This document shows positions 17,562 through 26,639 of a stretch of DNA of 57,909 nucleotides, in pieces. The notes under the pieces are model-generated. The model worked only from the letters and a program-made list of their open reading frames with translations. It did no database searches and was not told the origin of the DNA. Source of the stretch: an uncultured Lysobacteraceae bacterium (lineage in GTDB: Bacteria; Pseudomonadota; Gammaproteobacteria; Xanthomonadales; Xanthomonadaceae); assembly GCA_946480825.1 (NCBI GenBank), contig CAMLLG010000022.1, positions 1 to 57,909 on the forward strand. Reading direction: 5' to 3'. Each line of letters starts with the position of its first letter. Position 1 is the stretch's first letter. The position numbers and the translations under genes were made by a program.

Positions 17562-18509
17562 ATGACCAACATACTTCCCCTGCTGATCGATACCGACCCG
17601 GGCGTGGACGACGCGCTCGCCCTGCTGATGGCCTTCGATGCGCCGCATCACGAGGTCGTCGCCCTCACCATCGCCGCCGGTAACGTCGGCCTGAAACACA
17701 CCGTCGCCAACGCATTGAAGCTGTGCGAAATCGCCGAAGTCGACGTGCCGGTTTTCGCCGGCTGCGACGCGCCGTTGCTGCACGATGCGCCCGATGCGTC
17801 CTACGTCCACGGCCGCGACGGCTTCGGCGATATCGGCTATCCGCCGGCCGCCCGGCAGGCCGAAGTCGAACATGCCGCCCAGGCGATGATCCGTCTCTCG
17901 CACGAACACGCCGGCCGGCTGGTCGTCTGCATGCTCGGCCCGCTGACCAATCTGGCGGTGGCGCTGAAGCTCGATCCGACCCTGCCGCAGCGGGTGGGCC
18001 GGATGGTGGTGATGGGCGGTGCGGTGACCGGGCAGGGCAACACCACGCCGATGGCCGAATTCAACATCGGCTTCGATCCCGAGGCCGCGCACATCGTGTT
18101 CGAAGCGTTCGCCGCTGCCGGCGTGCTGGTGGAAGTCGCGGACTGGGAGGCGGTGGTGCGTCACGGCTTCCTGCATACCGAAGTGGATCGCTGGCTGCAG
18201 GCCGACCATCCGCGGGCGCGTTTCTACGACGCCATTTCGCGGAAGACGCGCGAATGGTCCGCGGGTCTTCGCGGCGCGCACTGGCATGCGGCCGATGCCC
18301 TGGCCATGGCCCTGCTGGTCGCCCCCGAGGGCGCGACCGTGCGCGAGCGCCGGCCGCTGCGGGTGGAATTGACCGGGGCCGAGACCCGCGGCGCCACCGT
18401 GGTGGACTGGGGGCGCCGCAGCGGGCGTGCGGACAATGCCGAACTGCTGATGGCATACGATCAGGCGGCCTTCGAGGCCCTGATCCGCAAGGCCCTGCGT
18501 GCCGACTGA
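17562..18509 (+). CDS. Nucleoside hydrolase (IUNH family)
   Basis: 315 aa. The calcium-binding Asp cluster DTDPGVDDALALL sits at the N-terminus, with the family signatures LGPLTNLAVAL and MVVMGGAV and the catalytic His region AHWHAADALAMAL. Such enzymes cleave ribonucleosides to base and ribose for salvage. CATAAT lies only about 7 nt before the ATG, so a longer leader promoter was not identified. The open frame extends upstream but lacks homology. Confidence 0.93.
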   Translation: MTNILPLLIDTDPGVDDALALLMAFDAPHHEVVALTIAAGNVGLKHTVANALKLCEIAEVDVPVFAGCDAPLLHDAPDASYVHGRDGFGDIGYPPAARQAEVEHAAQAMIRLSHEHAGRLVVCMLGPLTNLAVALKLDPTLPQRVGRMVVMGGAVTGQGNTTPMAEFNIGFDPEAAHIVFEAFAAAGVLVEVADWEAVVRHGFLHTEVDRWLQADHPRARFYDAISRKTREWSAGLRGAHWHAADALAMALLVAPEGATVRERRPLRVELTGAETRGATVVDWGRRSGRADNAELLMAYDQAAFEALIRKALRAD

Positions 18510-18630
18510 ACGCACGGGGCCGGCCGATGCGAACAGACGCAATCAACAGACGCGCCTGACAGATCGGGCCGGTCTGCTGGCCGGGCCTGCGGTGTCCCGC
18601 AGGCCCGGATCGGACCGTCCGTCCGGAGGG

Positions 18631-18660
18631 TTGAGCCTGAGCCGGACAGGCCGCTATAAT
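18631..18660 (+). promoter_or_regulatory. Sigma-70 promoter for rpmE2
   Basis: TTGAGC, 18 bp, perfect TATAAT ending 31 bp before the rpmE2 ATG. Confidence 0.75.
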
Positions 18661-18691
18661 GCCCGGCTTTCCGCTCAACTCTGGTGCCGCC

Positions 18692-18934
18692 ATGAAGGCC
18701 GACATCCATCCCGAATATCGCCAGGTCGTCTTCCAGGACGTCACCTCGGAGTTCAAGATCCTCACCCGCTCGACCCTTGGCAGCAAGGAAACCGTCAAGT
18801 GGGAAGACGGCAACGAATATCCGCTGATCAAGGTCGACATCTCGTCCGCTTCGCACCCGTTCTACACGGGTCAGCACAAGATCGTCGACACCAGCGGTCG
18901 CGTCGATAAGTTCCGCAAGCGCTACGGCAAGTAA
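18692..18934 (+). CDS. rpmE2: Ribosomal protein bL31, type B (zinc-independent)
   Basis: 80 aa, starting [17 protein letters not shown] and ending in [10 protein letters not shown]. The CxxC pairs of the zinc-binding L31 paralogue are absent (there is no Cys), so this is the C-minus type used when zinc is scarce or as the only L31. The start at 18692 excludes an 11-residue extension that would overlap the promoter TATAAT. Monocistronic, with a terminator-like hairpin downstream. Confidence 0.95.
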   Translation: MKADIHPEYRQVVFQDVTSEFKILTRSTLGSKETVKWEDGNEYPLIKVDISSASHPFYTGQHKIVDTSGRVDKFRKRYGK

Positions 18935-19014
18935 TCGACGACGCGTCATCGCGTCCCGCGCATATGGTCCGCCATGATGGCGGCTTCCGCGTCGCGTATC
19001 GCAAGCTTCATCCG

Positions 19015-19040
19015 CAACGGCCGCCGAATGGCGGCCGTTG
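19015..19040 (+). terminator. Perfect 11-bp stem-loop after rpmE2
   Basis: CAACGGCCGCC pairs with GGCGGCCGTTG around loop GAAT. There is no T-run, so it may end transcription weakly or stabilise the 3' end. Confidence 0.5.
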
Positions 19041-19118
19041 TCGTGTCCGCGCGTCGGGCGCGCAGGGCCTACGACCAAAGTCCAGACGCCGCACCATGCG
19101 GAGGCGTCGGGAACGTTA

Positions 19119-19127
19119 TGCGATAAT
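19119..19127 (+). promoter_or_regulatory. Extended -10 promoter candidate for gltA
   Basis: TGCGATAAT, an extended -10 (TGn plus GATAAT), about 100 bp before the gltA start. No good -35 is seen at 16-18 bp. Confidence 0.45.
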
Positions 19128-19227
19128 CGCGCTGCGTCGCGACCATGGTTGCGGCCTCCTTCCCCGAACGCTCCGCAGGCCTCGTCCGCGGACCACGTCA
19201 CGTCAATTCGCTTCATGGGAGTGCGCC

Positions 19228-20532
19228 GTGTCTCAACAGGATTCCAACGTCCCCACTCAGGTCACCGTCACCGCCGGCGACAAGTCCGTCGTTCTGCCGG
19301 TGCACGCACCGACCGTCGGCAGCGCCTGCATCGATATCGCAAAGCTGCCGAAGGAAACCGGCCTGTTCACCTACGACTCGGGCTTCACCGCGACCGCGTC
19401 GTGCCGTTCCGCCATCACCTACATCGACGGCGACAACGGCGTGCTGATGTATCGCGGTTATCCGATCGAACAGCTCGCCGAGCATTCGAGCTTCCTCGAA
19501 GTCGCGTATCTGCTGATGAACGGCGAACTGCCGGACAAGAACGACTTCGCGAAGTTCGAGCATGAAGTCACGCATCACACGATGATGCACGAGGCCTTCC
19601 GCACCTTCCTGTTCGGTTTCCGCCACGACGCGCACCCGATGGCGATGCTGGTCGGCATGCTGGGTTCGATGGCGAGCTTCTACCACAACACCCTGGACCT
19701 CGAAGACGCCGAGCAGCGCCGCATGGCCGCGATCCGCCTGATCGCGAAGGTGCCCACGATCGCCGCCGCCTGCCATCGCTATTCGATCGGCTGGCCGAGC
19801 CGTTATCCGAAGAACAATCTCGAATACGTCACCCGCTTCCTGCACATGATGAAGGAAGTGCCGAGCGAGCCGCTGGAGTTGAACCCGGTCGCTGCCAAGG
19901 CGCTGGATCTGCTGTTCATCCTGCACGCCGACCACGAGCAGAACGCGTCGACCTCGACCGTCCGCCTCGTCGGTTCCACCGGCGCCAATCCCTACGCCTG
20001 CGTCGCCGCCGGCGTGGCGGCGCTGTGGGGCCCGGCGCACGGCGGCGCCAACGAAGCCGTGCTCAAGATGCTGGAAGAGATCGGCCGCCCGGACAACGTG
20101 CAGTCGGCGGTCGACAAGGCGAAGGACAAGAACTCGGGCTTCCGCCTGATGGGTTTCGGTCATCGCGTGTACAAGAATTTCGACCCGCGCGCGAAGATCA
20201 TCCGCGAGATGTGCCACAAGGTGCTGAACGAGCTGGGCGTCAACGACCCGCTGCTCGAAGTGGCGATGAAGCTCGAAGAAGCGGCGCTGAAGGACGACTA
20301 CTTCGTGCAGCGGAAGCTCTACCCGAACGTCGACTTCTACTCCGGCATCATCTACAAGGCGCTGGGCATCCCGACCGAAATGTTCACGGTGATGTTCGCC
20401 ATCGCCCGCACCGCCGGCTGGGTCGCGCACTGGCTGGAACAGCAGAACGATCCGGAAGCCAAGATCGGCCGTCCGCGCCAGATCTATACCGGCTACGACG
20501 CCCGCGATTACGCGCCGATCGACAAGCGCTGA
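19228..20532 (+). CDS. gltA: Type II citrate synthase
   Basis: 434 aa. Condenses acetyl-CoA and oxaloacetate to citrate. Catalytic residues are visible in [30 protein letters not shown] and [15 protein letters not shown]. The [19 protein letters not shown] segment is typical of the hexameric NADH-sensitive type. The start is GTG at 19228 with GGGAG 9 nt upstream; the long open upstream frame has no homology. A strong terminator follows the stop. Confidence 0.97.
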   Translation: MSQQDSNVPTQVTVTAGDKSVVLPVHAPTVGSACIDIAKLPKETGLFTYDSGFTATASCRSAITYIDGDNGVLMYRGYPIEQLAEHSSFLEVAYLLMNGELPDKNDFAKFEHEVTHHTMMHEAFRTFLFGFRHDAHPMAMLVGMLGSMASFYHNTLDLEDAEQRRMAAIRLIAKVPTIAAACHRYSIGWPSRYPKNNLEYVTRFLHMMKEVPSEPLELNPVAAKALDLLFILHADHEQNASTSTVRLVGSTGANPYACVAAGVAALWGPAHGGANEAVLKMLEEIGRPDNVQSAVDKAKDKNSGFRLMGFGHRVYKNFDPRAKIIREMCHKVLNELGVNDPLLEVAMKLEEAALKDDYFVQRKLYPNVDFYSGIIYKALGIPTEMFTVMFAIARTAGWVAHWLEQQNDPEAKIGRPRQIYTGYDARDYAPIDKR

Positions 20533-20552
20533 GGCGCAGGTCCTATCGAACG

Positions 20553-20577
20553 AAAACCCCGCCGAGGCGGGGTTTTT
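20553..20577 (+). terminator. Rho-independent terminator of gltA
   Basis: AAAACCCCGCC pairs with GGCGGGGTTTT around a short loop and continues into T residues, 20 bp after the gltA stop. Confidence 0.9.
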
Positions 20578-20585
20578 CGTTTCAC

Positions 20586-20642
20586 CGGCAGGAGGGCCTT
20601 CAGGCCCGAGATTCGTGTTCAGGGCGTGAAGGCTCTCCTGCG
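20586..20642. repeat. Degenerate inverted REP-like pair
   Basis: The arm at 20586-20609 (with GCAGGAGGGCCTTCAGG) and the arm at 20619-20642 (reverse strand CGCAGGAGAGCCTTCA) are imperfect inverted copies. They lie between the gltA terminator and the convergent dps gene and resemble the REP-type elements scattered in Xanthomonadaceae. Confidence 0.55.
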
Positions 20643-20659
20643 GGAATGTCGCAGCTTGC

Positions 20660-21250
20660 TCACGCGAGCAGCGAGCGCAGCATCCAGGCGTTCTTCTCGT
20701 GGATGTTGAGGCGCTGGGTCATCAGGTCGGTGGTCGGGTCGTCGCCGGCGTTGTCGGCGATCTTCAGCACCTTGCGACCCGTGCGGCAGACCGCTTCGTT
20801 GCCGCTGACGAGTTGGCGCACCATTTCGCGCCAGTCGGCGGTATCGGTCAGCCCCGGTTCCTCGGCGATGGAGCTGAGACGGACGAATTCGGCGTAGGAA
20901 CCCGGCGCATTGAAGCCCAGGGCGCGGATGCGCTCGGCGGTTTCGTCCAGCGCGGTCCACTGTTCGGTGTACTGGCCCTCGAACATCACGTGCAGGGTGT
21001 TGAACATCGGGCCGGTGACGTTCCAGTGGAAATTGTGGGTCTTGAGATACAGGGTGAAGCTGTCGGCGAGAAAGCGCGACAGGCCCTCGGCGATCTTCCT
21101 GCGGTCGCTGCCGGAGATGCCGATGTCGATCTGCGGCGCGCCGGACACGGCATCGGCTTTGGAGGGGGGTTTGGAGGTCTTGTCCTGCTTGCTCGAGTCG
21201 GACTTGATCGATTGCGACTTGCTCGATTCAGGCTTGTTCGGTTTGGCCAT
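20660..21250 (-). CDS. dps: Dps family DNA-binding ferritin-like protein
   Basis: 196 aa, longer than the usual ~160. The ferroxidase centre is seen in THNFHWNVTGPMFNTLH and the facing helix EGQYTEQWTALDETAERIRALG. A Ser/Lys-rich, low-complexity N-terminal tail of about 35 residues (repeated SSKSQS-like units) precedes the core and probably binds DNA. The product should form a dodecamer that protects DNA and stores iron. It is divergent from hrpA with an 81-bp shared upstream region. Confidence 0.92.
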   Translation of the reverse strand: MAKPNKPESSKSQSIKSDSSKQDKTSKPPSKADAVSGAPQIDIGISGSDRRKIAEGLSRFLADSFTLYLKTHNFHWNVTGPMFNTLHVMFEGQYTEQWTALDETAERIRALGFNAPGSYAEFVRLSSIAEEPGLTDTADWREMVRQLVSGNEAVCRTGRKVLKIADNAGDDPTTDLMTQRLNIHEKNAWMLRSLLA

Positions 21251-21331
21251 GGCTCGTCTCCGGGCGGTGGATGGATCAGACTATGGTCCTCCAGATCGTA
21301 TTCGAAAACCGTTGTCCGAACCCGCCGATCA

Positions 21332-24300
21332 ATGAGCACGACCGAACCCGCCCCGCGCCGCCAGGCGCCCGGCAAACCGCACGACCCGACGCTGCAGAAC
21401 GCCCGTCGCGCCATCGACGGCGCGCTGGCCCGCGACCGTGGGCGGCTGATGGGCCTGTGGTCGCGCTGGAGCGGCAAGCAGGGCGACGCTGCGGCGCAGG
21501 CGGCCTTCGCCGAGGCGCTGGCCGCTTCCGTGGCGGCGCGCGAGGCTCGCGCCGCGGCGCTGCCGACCGATGTCGCGGTCGACGAATCGCTGCCGATCGC
21601 GGGCGAAGCCGAGCGCATCGTCCGGTTGATCCGTGAGTATCAGGTGGTGGTGATCGCCGGCGAGACCGGCTCCGGCAAGACCACGCAATTGCCGAAGCTG
21701 TGCCTCGCCGCCGGCCGCGGCGCCGCCGGCATGATCGGTTGCACCCAGCCGCGCCGGATCGCCGCGCGCGCGGTCGCGCGCCGCGTGGCCGAGGAGTTGA
21801 AGACGCCGCTCGGCGGGCTGGTCGGTTACCAGGTGCGCTTCAACGACAATGTCGGCGAGCGCACCGCCGTCAAATTCATGACCGACGGCATCCTGCTGGC
21901 CGAAATCCAGTCCGATCGCTGGCTGTCGGCCTACGACACGATCATCGTCGACGAGGCCCACGAACGCAGCCTCAACATCGATTTCCTGCTCGGCTATCTC
22001 AAACAGCTGCTGGCCAAACGCCGCGATCTGAAGGTCATCGTGACCTCGGCCACGATCGACACCGAACGCTTCTCGCAGCACTTCGGCGACGCGCCGGTGG
22101 TCAGCGTGGAAGGCCGCGGCTATCCGGTCGAGGTGCGCTACCGGCCGTTGAATGCGGGCCGCGACGTGGACGACGACAGCGGTGACGATGCCGGCGAAGG
22201 TGGTCGTTCGGTGCTCGACGGCATCGTGTCGGCCTGCGACGAGATCGCACGCGGCGGCGGCATCGGCGACACGCTGATCTTCCTGCCCGGCGAGCGCGAG
22301 ATCCGCGATGCGCATCAGGCGCTGGAGAAGCGCAAATACCGGCACACCGAAGTGCTGCCGCTGTACGCGCGGCTGTCGGCGCGCGACCAGGATCGCGTGT
22401 TCAATCCCGGCCCGCAGCGGCGGATCGTGCTGGCGACAAACGTCGCCGAGACCTCGCTGACCGTGCCGCGCATCCATTACGTCATCGACCCCGGATTCGC
22501 GCGGGTCAAGCGCTACAGCCCGCGGCAGAAACTCGATCGCCTGCACATCGAAGCGATCTCGCAGGCCAGCGCCGACCAGCGCAAGGGCCGCTGCGGCCGC
22601 ATCGCGCCCGGCACCTGCTTCCGGCTGTATGCGGAAGCGGATTTCCTCGCCCGCGACGCCTACACCGATCCGGAAATCCGCCGCGCCGCACTGGCCGGCG
22701 TGATCCTGCGCATGCTGTCGCTGGGGTTGGGACGGATCGAAGACTTTCCGTTTCTGGAAGCGCCCGATCCGCGCGCGGTCGCCGACGGTTGGCAACAACT
22801 CGCCGAACTCGGCGCGATCGACGCCGAGCGCAAACTCACGCACGTCGGCCGCACCATGGCGCGATTGCCGGTGGACGTGAAACTCGCGCGCATGCTGATC
22901 GCCGCGGAGAAGCACGGCTGCCTGCGCGAGATGCTGGTCATCGCGAGTTTTCTCGGCATCCAGGACCCGCGCGAACGCCCCGCCGACCAGCGCGGCGCGG
23001 CCGACGCCGCGCACGCCGAATTCGCCGATCCGAAGTCGGAGTTCGTCGGCATCCTCAAACTGTGGGACGGCTTCCGCATCGCGCACGAAGAGATGACCCA
23101 GTCGCAGTTGCGCAAATGGGCGGACAAGCATTTCCTCGGGTTCCTGCGCCTGCGCGAATGGCGCGAGTTGCACCGGCAGTTGAAGTTGCTATGCGATGAG
23201 ATCGGATGGGATAGCGGTAGAGCGGGCTTCGGCCCGCTGCACGCCATCGAAGAACAGCAGCGGCCTGAAGGCCGCTCTACCGGGGGGGCGGAGTACGCAA
23301 AGCTGCATCGCGCCCTGATCGCCGGCCTGCCGACGCAGATCGGCAACCGCAGCGACCGCGGGCTCTACGACGGCCCGCGCGGGCGCAAGTACACGATCTT
23401 CCCGGGCTCGCCGCTGTCGAAAAAGCCACCGGCCTGGCTGCTGTCGGCGACGCTGCTGGACACCGAGAAAGTGTGGTCGATGACCAACGCCGCGATCGAG
23501 CCGGAATGGGCGATCGACGAACTGCCGCATCTGCTCGCGCGCCGGCACCACGATCCGCATTGGGCGCGTTCGCAGGGGCGCGTGGTCGGCAGCGAGCAGA
23601 TCAGTCTGTTCGGACTGGTGCTGGCGCCGAAGAAGCCGGTGCACTACGGCGCGCTGTTCCCGGAAGAATCGCGGCAGATCTTCGCCCGCGACGCGCTCGC
23701 GACCGGCGAGATCAACACCCGCGCCGCGTTCCTGGCGCGCAATCTCGCCACGCTGGCGAAAGCGAAGGAAGAAGAGGCCAAGCAGCGCCGCGCGGGGCTC
23801 GTCGTCGACGAGGATTGGCAGGCGCGTTGGTATCTCGACCGTCTGCCGCCGCACGTGCACAACCAGCACGCGCTGGACACCTGGTATGCGCGGCTGTCGC
23901 CGGCCGACAAGGCCAAACTGGAATGGTCGTTCGACGATCTGATGGTCGGCGGCGCCAGCGATGCCGAGCGCTTTCCGAAATATCTGCCGCTGGGCGATGC
24001 GCGCCTCGCGGTGCGCTATCGCTTCGAACCCGGTGCGCCCGACGACGGCATGACCGTGGTGGTGCCGCTGCATCTGTTGAACGCGCTCGATCCGGCGCGT
24101 TTGTCGTGGTTGGCGCCGGGCTTCGTGCAGGACAAGGCCGCCGCGCTGATCAAGTCGCTGCCGAAAACGCTGCGCCGCAACTTCGTGCCGGCGCCGGATT
24201 TCGCGCGCGCGTTCGCCGAAGCGCACATGTCTTCGAATGGGCTGCCGGACCCCGACAGCTTCGAAGGCGCGTTGGCGCGATTCCTGAAGAAACTCACCGG

Positions 24301-25357
24301 CGCCGAGGTCGCCGCGATCGATTTCGATCCCGACGCCATCGATGCGCATCTGCGCGCGAATCTCCGCTTGATGGATGGCGATGGTCGCCATGTGCTCGCG
24401 GAATCCCGCGACCTCGACGATCTGCGCGCGCGTTTCGGCAAGCGTGCCGCCGACGCATTTTCCGCGCGCGCGGCCGAAGGTCTCGCGCAGCGCGGGTTGA
24501 CCGATTTCCCGGTGGCGTCGATTCCGGCTTCGGTGCCCGGCGCCGGCGGCGTGCCGGCCTACCCGGCGCTGCACGACGACGGCGACAGCGCATCGCTCGC
24601 CGTGCATGCCGATCGCGCCGAAGCGCAGCGGCATCATCCGCAGGGCGTACGCCGGCTGCTGCGGATCGCGATGGCCGAGAAGATGAAGCAGGCGCGCAAG
24701 CAGTTGCCGGTGCAGCCGAAGACCTCGCTGCTGTACGCCGCGATCGAATCGCAGTCGCCGCGCAACGATGGTCTGAAGGACAGCGACCGCCTGCGCCAGG
24801 ATCTGGTCGAAGGCGCATTCGCCGCGCTCGCTGCCGAGGGCCTCGCGGAGATCCGCGACGCGGCCGCATTCGCGTTGCGCCGCGACGCCATCGCGAAGAC
24901 GCTGTTCGGCGAAGCGATGGAACGTCTGAAACAGGCCGAGGCCATCCTCGCCCGGGTCGCCGAAGTGCGTGCGGCGCTGGAATCCAATCTCATGGGTTGG
25001 GCGAAGGCCAATCTCGACGACCTGCATGCGCAGCTCGCGGCGCTGGCGGCGCCGGGTTTCCTGCGCGACACACCGGCCGAGGCGCTGGCCGAATACCCGC
25101 GCTATCTGCGTGCGATGACGCTGCGCGCCGAACGCGCGCTGCGCGATCCGGTGCGCGACCAGGCGCGGATGCTGGAACTCAAACCGTTCGCCGACGCCCT
25201 GGCCGATGCCCGCGACCGCGGCATCGACGATCGCGCCGGCTGGCAGGCGCTGCGCTGGGAGCTTGAAGAATTCCGGGTCTCGCTGTTCGCGCAGGAACTG
25301 GGCGCGAAGGGCGGCATCTCGGCGAAGAAACTGGCGACGCGGTTGGCGCGGTTGTGA
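21332..25357 (+). CDS. hrpA: ATP-dependent RNA helicase HrpA
   Basis: 1341 aa, typical for HrpA (DEAH helicase that rescues stalled ribosomes and processes mRNA). Motif I is GETGSGKTTQLPKL, motif II VDEAHERSLNID, motif III SATIDTER, motif V ATNVAETSLTVPRIHYVID and motif VI QRKGRCGRIAPG. Winged-helix, HA2 and OB domains and the HrpA-only C-terminal domain follow. The ATG at 21332 was chosen; the upstream frame overlaps the divergent dps gene. Near residues 628-652 a REP pair adds about 25 residues in frame (see the repeat at 23215), so the loop there is lineage-specific. Confidence 0.96.
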   Translation: MSTTEPAPRRQAPGKPHDPTLQNARRAIDGALARDRGRLMGLWSRWSGKQGDAAAQAAFAEALAASVAAREARAAALPTDVAVDESLPIAGEAERIVRLIREYQVVVIAGETGSGKTTQLPKLCLAAGRGAAGMIGCTQPRRIAARAVARRVAEELKTPLGGLVGYQVRFNDNVGERTAVKFMTDGILLAEIQSDRWLSAYDTIIVDEAHERSLNIDFLLGYLKQLLAKRRDLKVIVTSATIDTERFSQHFGDAPVVSVEGRGYPVEVRYRPLNAGRDVDDDSGDDAGEGGRSVLDGIVSACDEIARGGGIGDTLIFLPGEREIRDAHQALEKRKYRHTEVLPLYARLSARDQDRVFNPGPQRRIVLATNVAETSLTVPRIHYVIDPGFARVKRYSPRQKLDRLHIEAISQASADQRKGRCGRIAPGTCFRLYAEADFLARDAYTDPEIRRAALAGVILRMLSLGLGRIEDFPFLEAPDPRAVADGWQQLAELGAIDAERKLTHVGRTMARLPVDVKLARMLIAAEKHGCLREMLVIASFLGIQDPRERPADQRGAADAAHAEFADPKSEFVGILKLWDGFRIAHEEMTQSQLRKWADKHFLGFLRLREWRELHRQLKLLCDEIGWDSGRAGFGPLHAIEEQQRPEGRSTGGAEYAKLHRALIAGLPTQIGNRSDRGLYDGPRGRKYTIFPGSPLSKKPPAWLLSATLLDTEKVWSMTNAAIEPEWAIDELPHLLARRHHDPHWARSQGRVVGSEQISLFGLVLAPKKPVHYGALFPEESRQIFARDALATGEINTRAAFLARNLATLAKAKEEEAKQRRAGLVVDEDWQARWYLDRLPPHVHNQHALDTWYARLSPADKAKLEWSFDDLMVGGASDAERFPKYLPLGDARLAVRYRFEPGAPDDGMTVVVPLHLLNALDPARLSWLAPGFVQDKAAALIKSLPKTLRRNFVPAPDFARAFAEAHMSSNGLPDPDSFEGALARFLKKLTGAEVAAIDFDPDAIDAHLRANLRLMDGDGRHVLAESRDLDDLRARFGKRAADAFSARAAEGLAQRGLTDFPVASIPASVPGAGGVPAYPALHDDGDSASLAVHADRAEAQRHHPQGVRRLLRIAMAEKMKQARKQLPVQPKTSLLYAAIESQSPRNDGLKDSDRLRQDLVEGAFAALAAEGLAEIRDAAAFALRRDAIAKTLFGEAMERLKQAEAILARVAEVRAALESNLMGWAKANLDDLHAQLAALAAPGFLRDTPAEALAEYPRYLRAMTLRAERALRDPVRDQARMLELKPFADALADARDRGIDDRAGWQALRWELEEFRVSLFAQELGAKGGISAKKLATRLARL
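23215..23282. repeat. Inverted REP pair inserted in frame inside hrpA
   Basis: Two 26-bp palindromic units face each other: 23215-23240 and the inverse copy 23257-23282. Both begin CGGTAGAGCGG on their own strand and end CCGCTGC, and each can fold alone. They differ at the stem by a swapped G-C/C-G pair (GGGCTTCGGCCC versus GGCCTTCAGGCC), which keeps pairing. The encoded residues are of low complexity and the hrpA frame stays open. Confidence 0.85.
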
Positions 25358-25957
25358 GAACGCTTTTCTGGCGTGGTGCAGGCGCTTGTGATCGTCTGCG
25401 GAAGATCGATTCGTCGCTTCGACGGTTCGCTGCGCGCAATCGCCGCAGTCGTTCCGGCGATATGCCTCGATCAACGAATGAAGAGTGAGTCAAGGTCGAA
25501 TCCGGGTGCGGAAACTCAGTGGCGCGCGGATCGCTTGGATCGTACTCCGAACCGCAGTCATGATCCGATGGAGTTCCGGCCAAGCCGGTTGGCGCACGGC
25601 CCGGCCGATCCATGGCTGACCGCTTGAACCTTCCGTGTCTTGCGTGGGGCGGCGGCTCCCCGAGCGTGTTCGATCCGGAAAGTCAACCGCCTGCGGTATT
25701 GGGCGAACGCATTCCACACCTGACCTCCGCTTCGAGTGCGGGGCGTCTCTCCGAAGCCTTCCATACCGCAAAAAACCTGTTTCCATGGTGTTGGTTCGCG
25801 TGTAATCGCTTCCAATCGAGCGCTGATCCTCAGTCTTTCCGTGGTCGCGTCGATGTGGGCGATGGGTCACTTGACAACTCGCCGAGGGCCCGTACATCCT
25901 GTCGGTCGCCGAACGATTTTGTGCTGACGTGCGGAGAAATTCTGCAACGATCATCAC

Positions 25958-26002
25958 GCGACGGAGGGAGCCGTCGCCGGTAAGTCCCGGAACTGTTTCC
26001 GG
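25958..26002 (+). promoter_or_regulatory. Two adjacent hairpins in the RiPP operon leader
   Basis: GCGACGG / CCGTCGC (25958-25977, loop AGGGAG) is followed by CCGGAA / TTCCGG (25987-26002, loop CTGT) and a G-run. They are about 170-215 bp upstream of the first precursor. A regulatory role is inferred. Confidence 0.4.
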
Positions 26003-26109
26003 AGCTTTGGGGGGGAATCTGAGCCTTGTTGCCTGCGGTCACTTCGAATGCAAGATGCTGACGTCGTGACTGGTCGATACGAGCAACCCGGGGTCAATTC
26101 GGCGAAGGA

Positions 26110-26135
26110 GTTTCCGTACCGCAATGGTCGGAAAC
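26110..26135 (+). promoter_or_regulatory. Hairpin 38 bp before the first precursor start
   Basis: GTTTCCG (26110-26116) pairs with CGGAAAC (26129-26135), with an inner ACC/GGT extension. A GAAGGAG sequence lies just 5' of it. The structure could control ribosome access or mRNA stability; this is inference. Confidence 0.4.
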
Positions 26136-26173
26136 AATCGGCCTGAAGCATGGATCAATAGGAATAAGAGCAA

Positions 26174-26296
26174 ATGTTGAATCTTGATATGGAAGTTCTT
26201 GAAAACTGCGAAGCTCCGATCTCCACCCAGGAAGGCATTGGCCTGGTGATGATCGCACTCGGAACCGGCATCCTGGTCGGTCTGGCCATCACCTGA
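26174..26296 (+). CDS. Daptide-like RiPP precursor peptide 1
   Basis: 40 aa. The leader motif LNLDMEVLENCEAP matches the shared pattern L[DN]Lx[LMI][ED]xLxxxE[ATV]P. The core is a hydrophobic Gly/Ile/Leu helix ending GLAIT with the invariant C-terminal Thr. This copy is the most divergent and is the only one with a Cys, in the leader. A weak AAGAG lies before the ATG. Too small for ordinary gene finders; it is supported by the five paralogues that follow. Likely fate: terminal Thr converted by the enzymes downstream, leader removed, peptide exported. Confidence 0.88.
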   Translation: MLNLDMEVLENCEAPISTQEGIGLVMIALGTGILVGLAIT

Positions 26297-26307
26297 GCCT
26301 CGGGCTC
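26295..26307 (+). promoter_or_regulatory. Stem-loop after precursor 1
   Basis: GAGCC / GGCTC with a 3-nt loop, overlapping the stop codon; a second small hairpin (CCGGC / GCCGG) lies at 26331-26344. Confidence 0.4.
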
Positions 26308-26446
26308 TAGATGGATTAGGTCATTCCTCTCCGGCCATCGCCGGAAGCCCGAACGAATCATTTCGATTTTCGGCCGCGTGCCCTCTGCAGGGGGCTGCGC
26401 CCGACGGGTTGTGTCACACCCCAAACATCAATGAAGGAATCATTCA

Positions 26447-26581
26447 ATGAACAATTCGCTTGATCTCGCGCTGGACAACCTCGAAGTCTTCGAAGCCCCG
26501 CTGACCGATATGGAATGGGGCGTTCTCGCCGGTATCGCTCTCGGCGCCGGAATCTGGATCGGCGTCGCCGTTGCGACCTGA
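26447..26581 (+). CDS. Daptide-like RiPP precursor peptide 2
   Basis: 44 aa. Leader motif LDLALDNLEVFEAP, core beginning LTDMEWGVLAGIALGAG and ending GVAVAT. AGGAAT lies 6 nt before the ATG. The hydrophobic core has small-residue spacing (GxxxG-like) suited to a membrane-active helix. It sits between copies 1 and 3 with 150-bp and 58-bp spacers. Confidence 0.88.
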   Translation: MNNSLDLALDNLEVFEAPLTDMEWGVLAGIALGAGIWIGVAVAT

Positions 26582-26600
26582 TCGAGCCATCGCTCGATCA
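26579..26600 (+). promoter_or_regulatory. Perfect 9-bp stem-loop spanning the stop of precursor 2
   Basis: TGATCGAGC (including the TGA stop) pairs with GCTCGATCA around loop CATC. Confidence 0.6.
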
Positions 26601-26639
26601 TGTGCCACGCGTAATCAATTCACCCATGGAAGCCATCAC

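Larger units (their letters stand above)
25358..26173. other. Gene-free leader region upstream of the precursor genes
   Basis: 816 bp with no convincing gene. Short open frames (25478-25627, 25612-25983) lack Shine-Dalgarno support, homology and third-position GC bias. The local GC content looks lower than in the flanking genes. It contains three hairpins near its 3' end and probably the promoter and 5' UTR of the RiPP operon. Confidence 0.6.

Noticed and set aside
25871..25898. TTGACA followed by TACATC as a promoter for the RiPP operon
   Set aside because: The -35 is perfect but the -10 matches only three of six positions with 16-bp spacing; not enough to call.
25612..25983. 123-codon open frame in the leader region
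   Set aside because: No Shine-Dalgarno, no recognisable fold, codon use unlike the neighbours, and it overlaps the leader hairpins.
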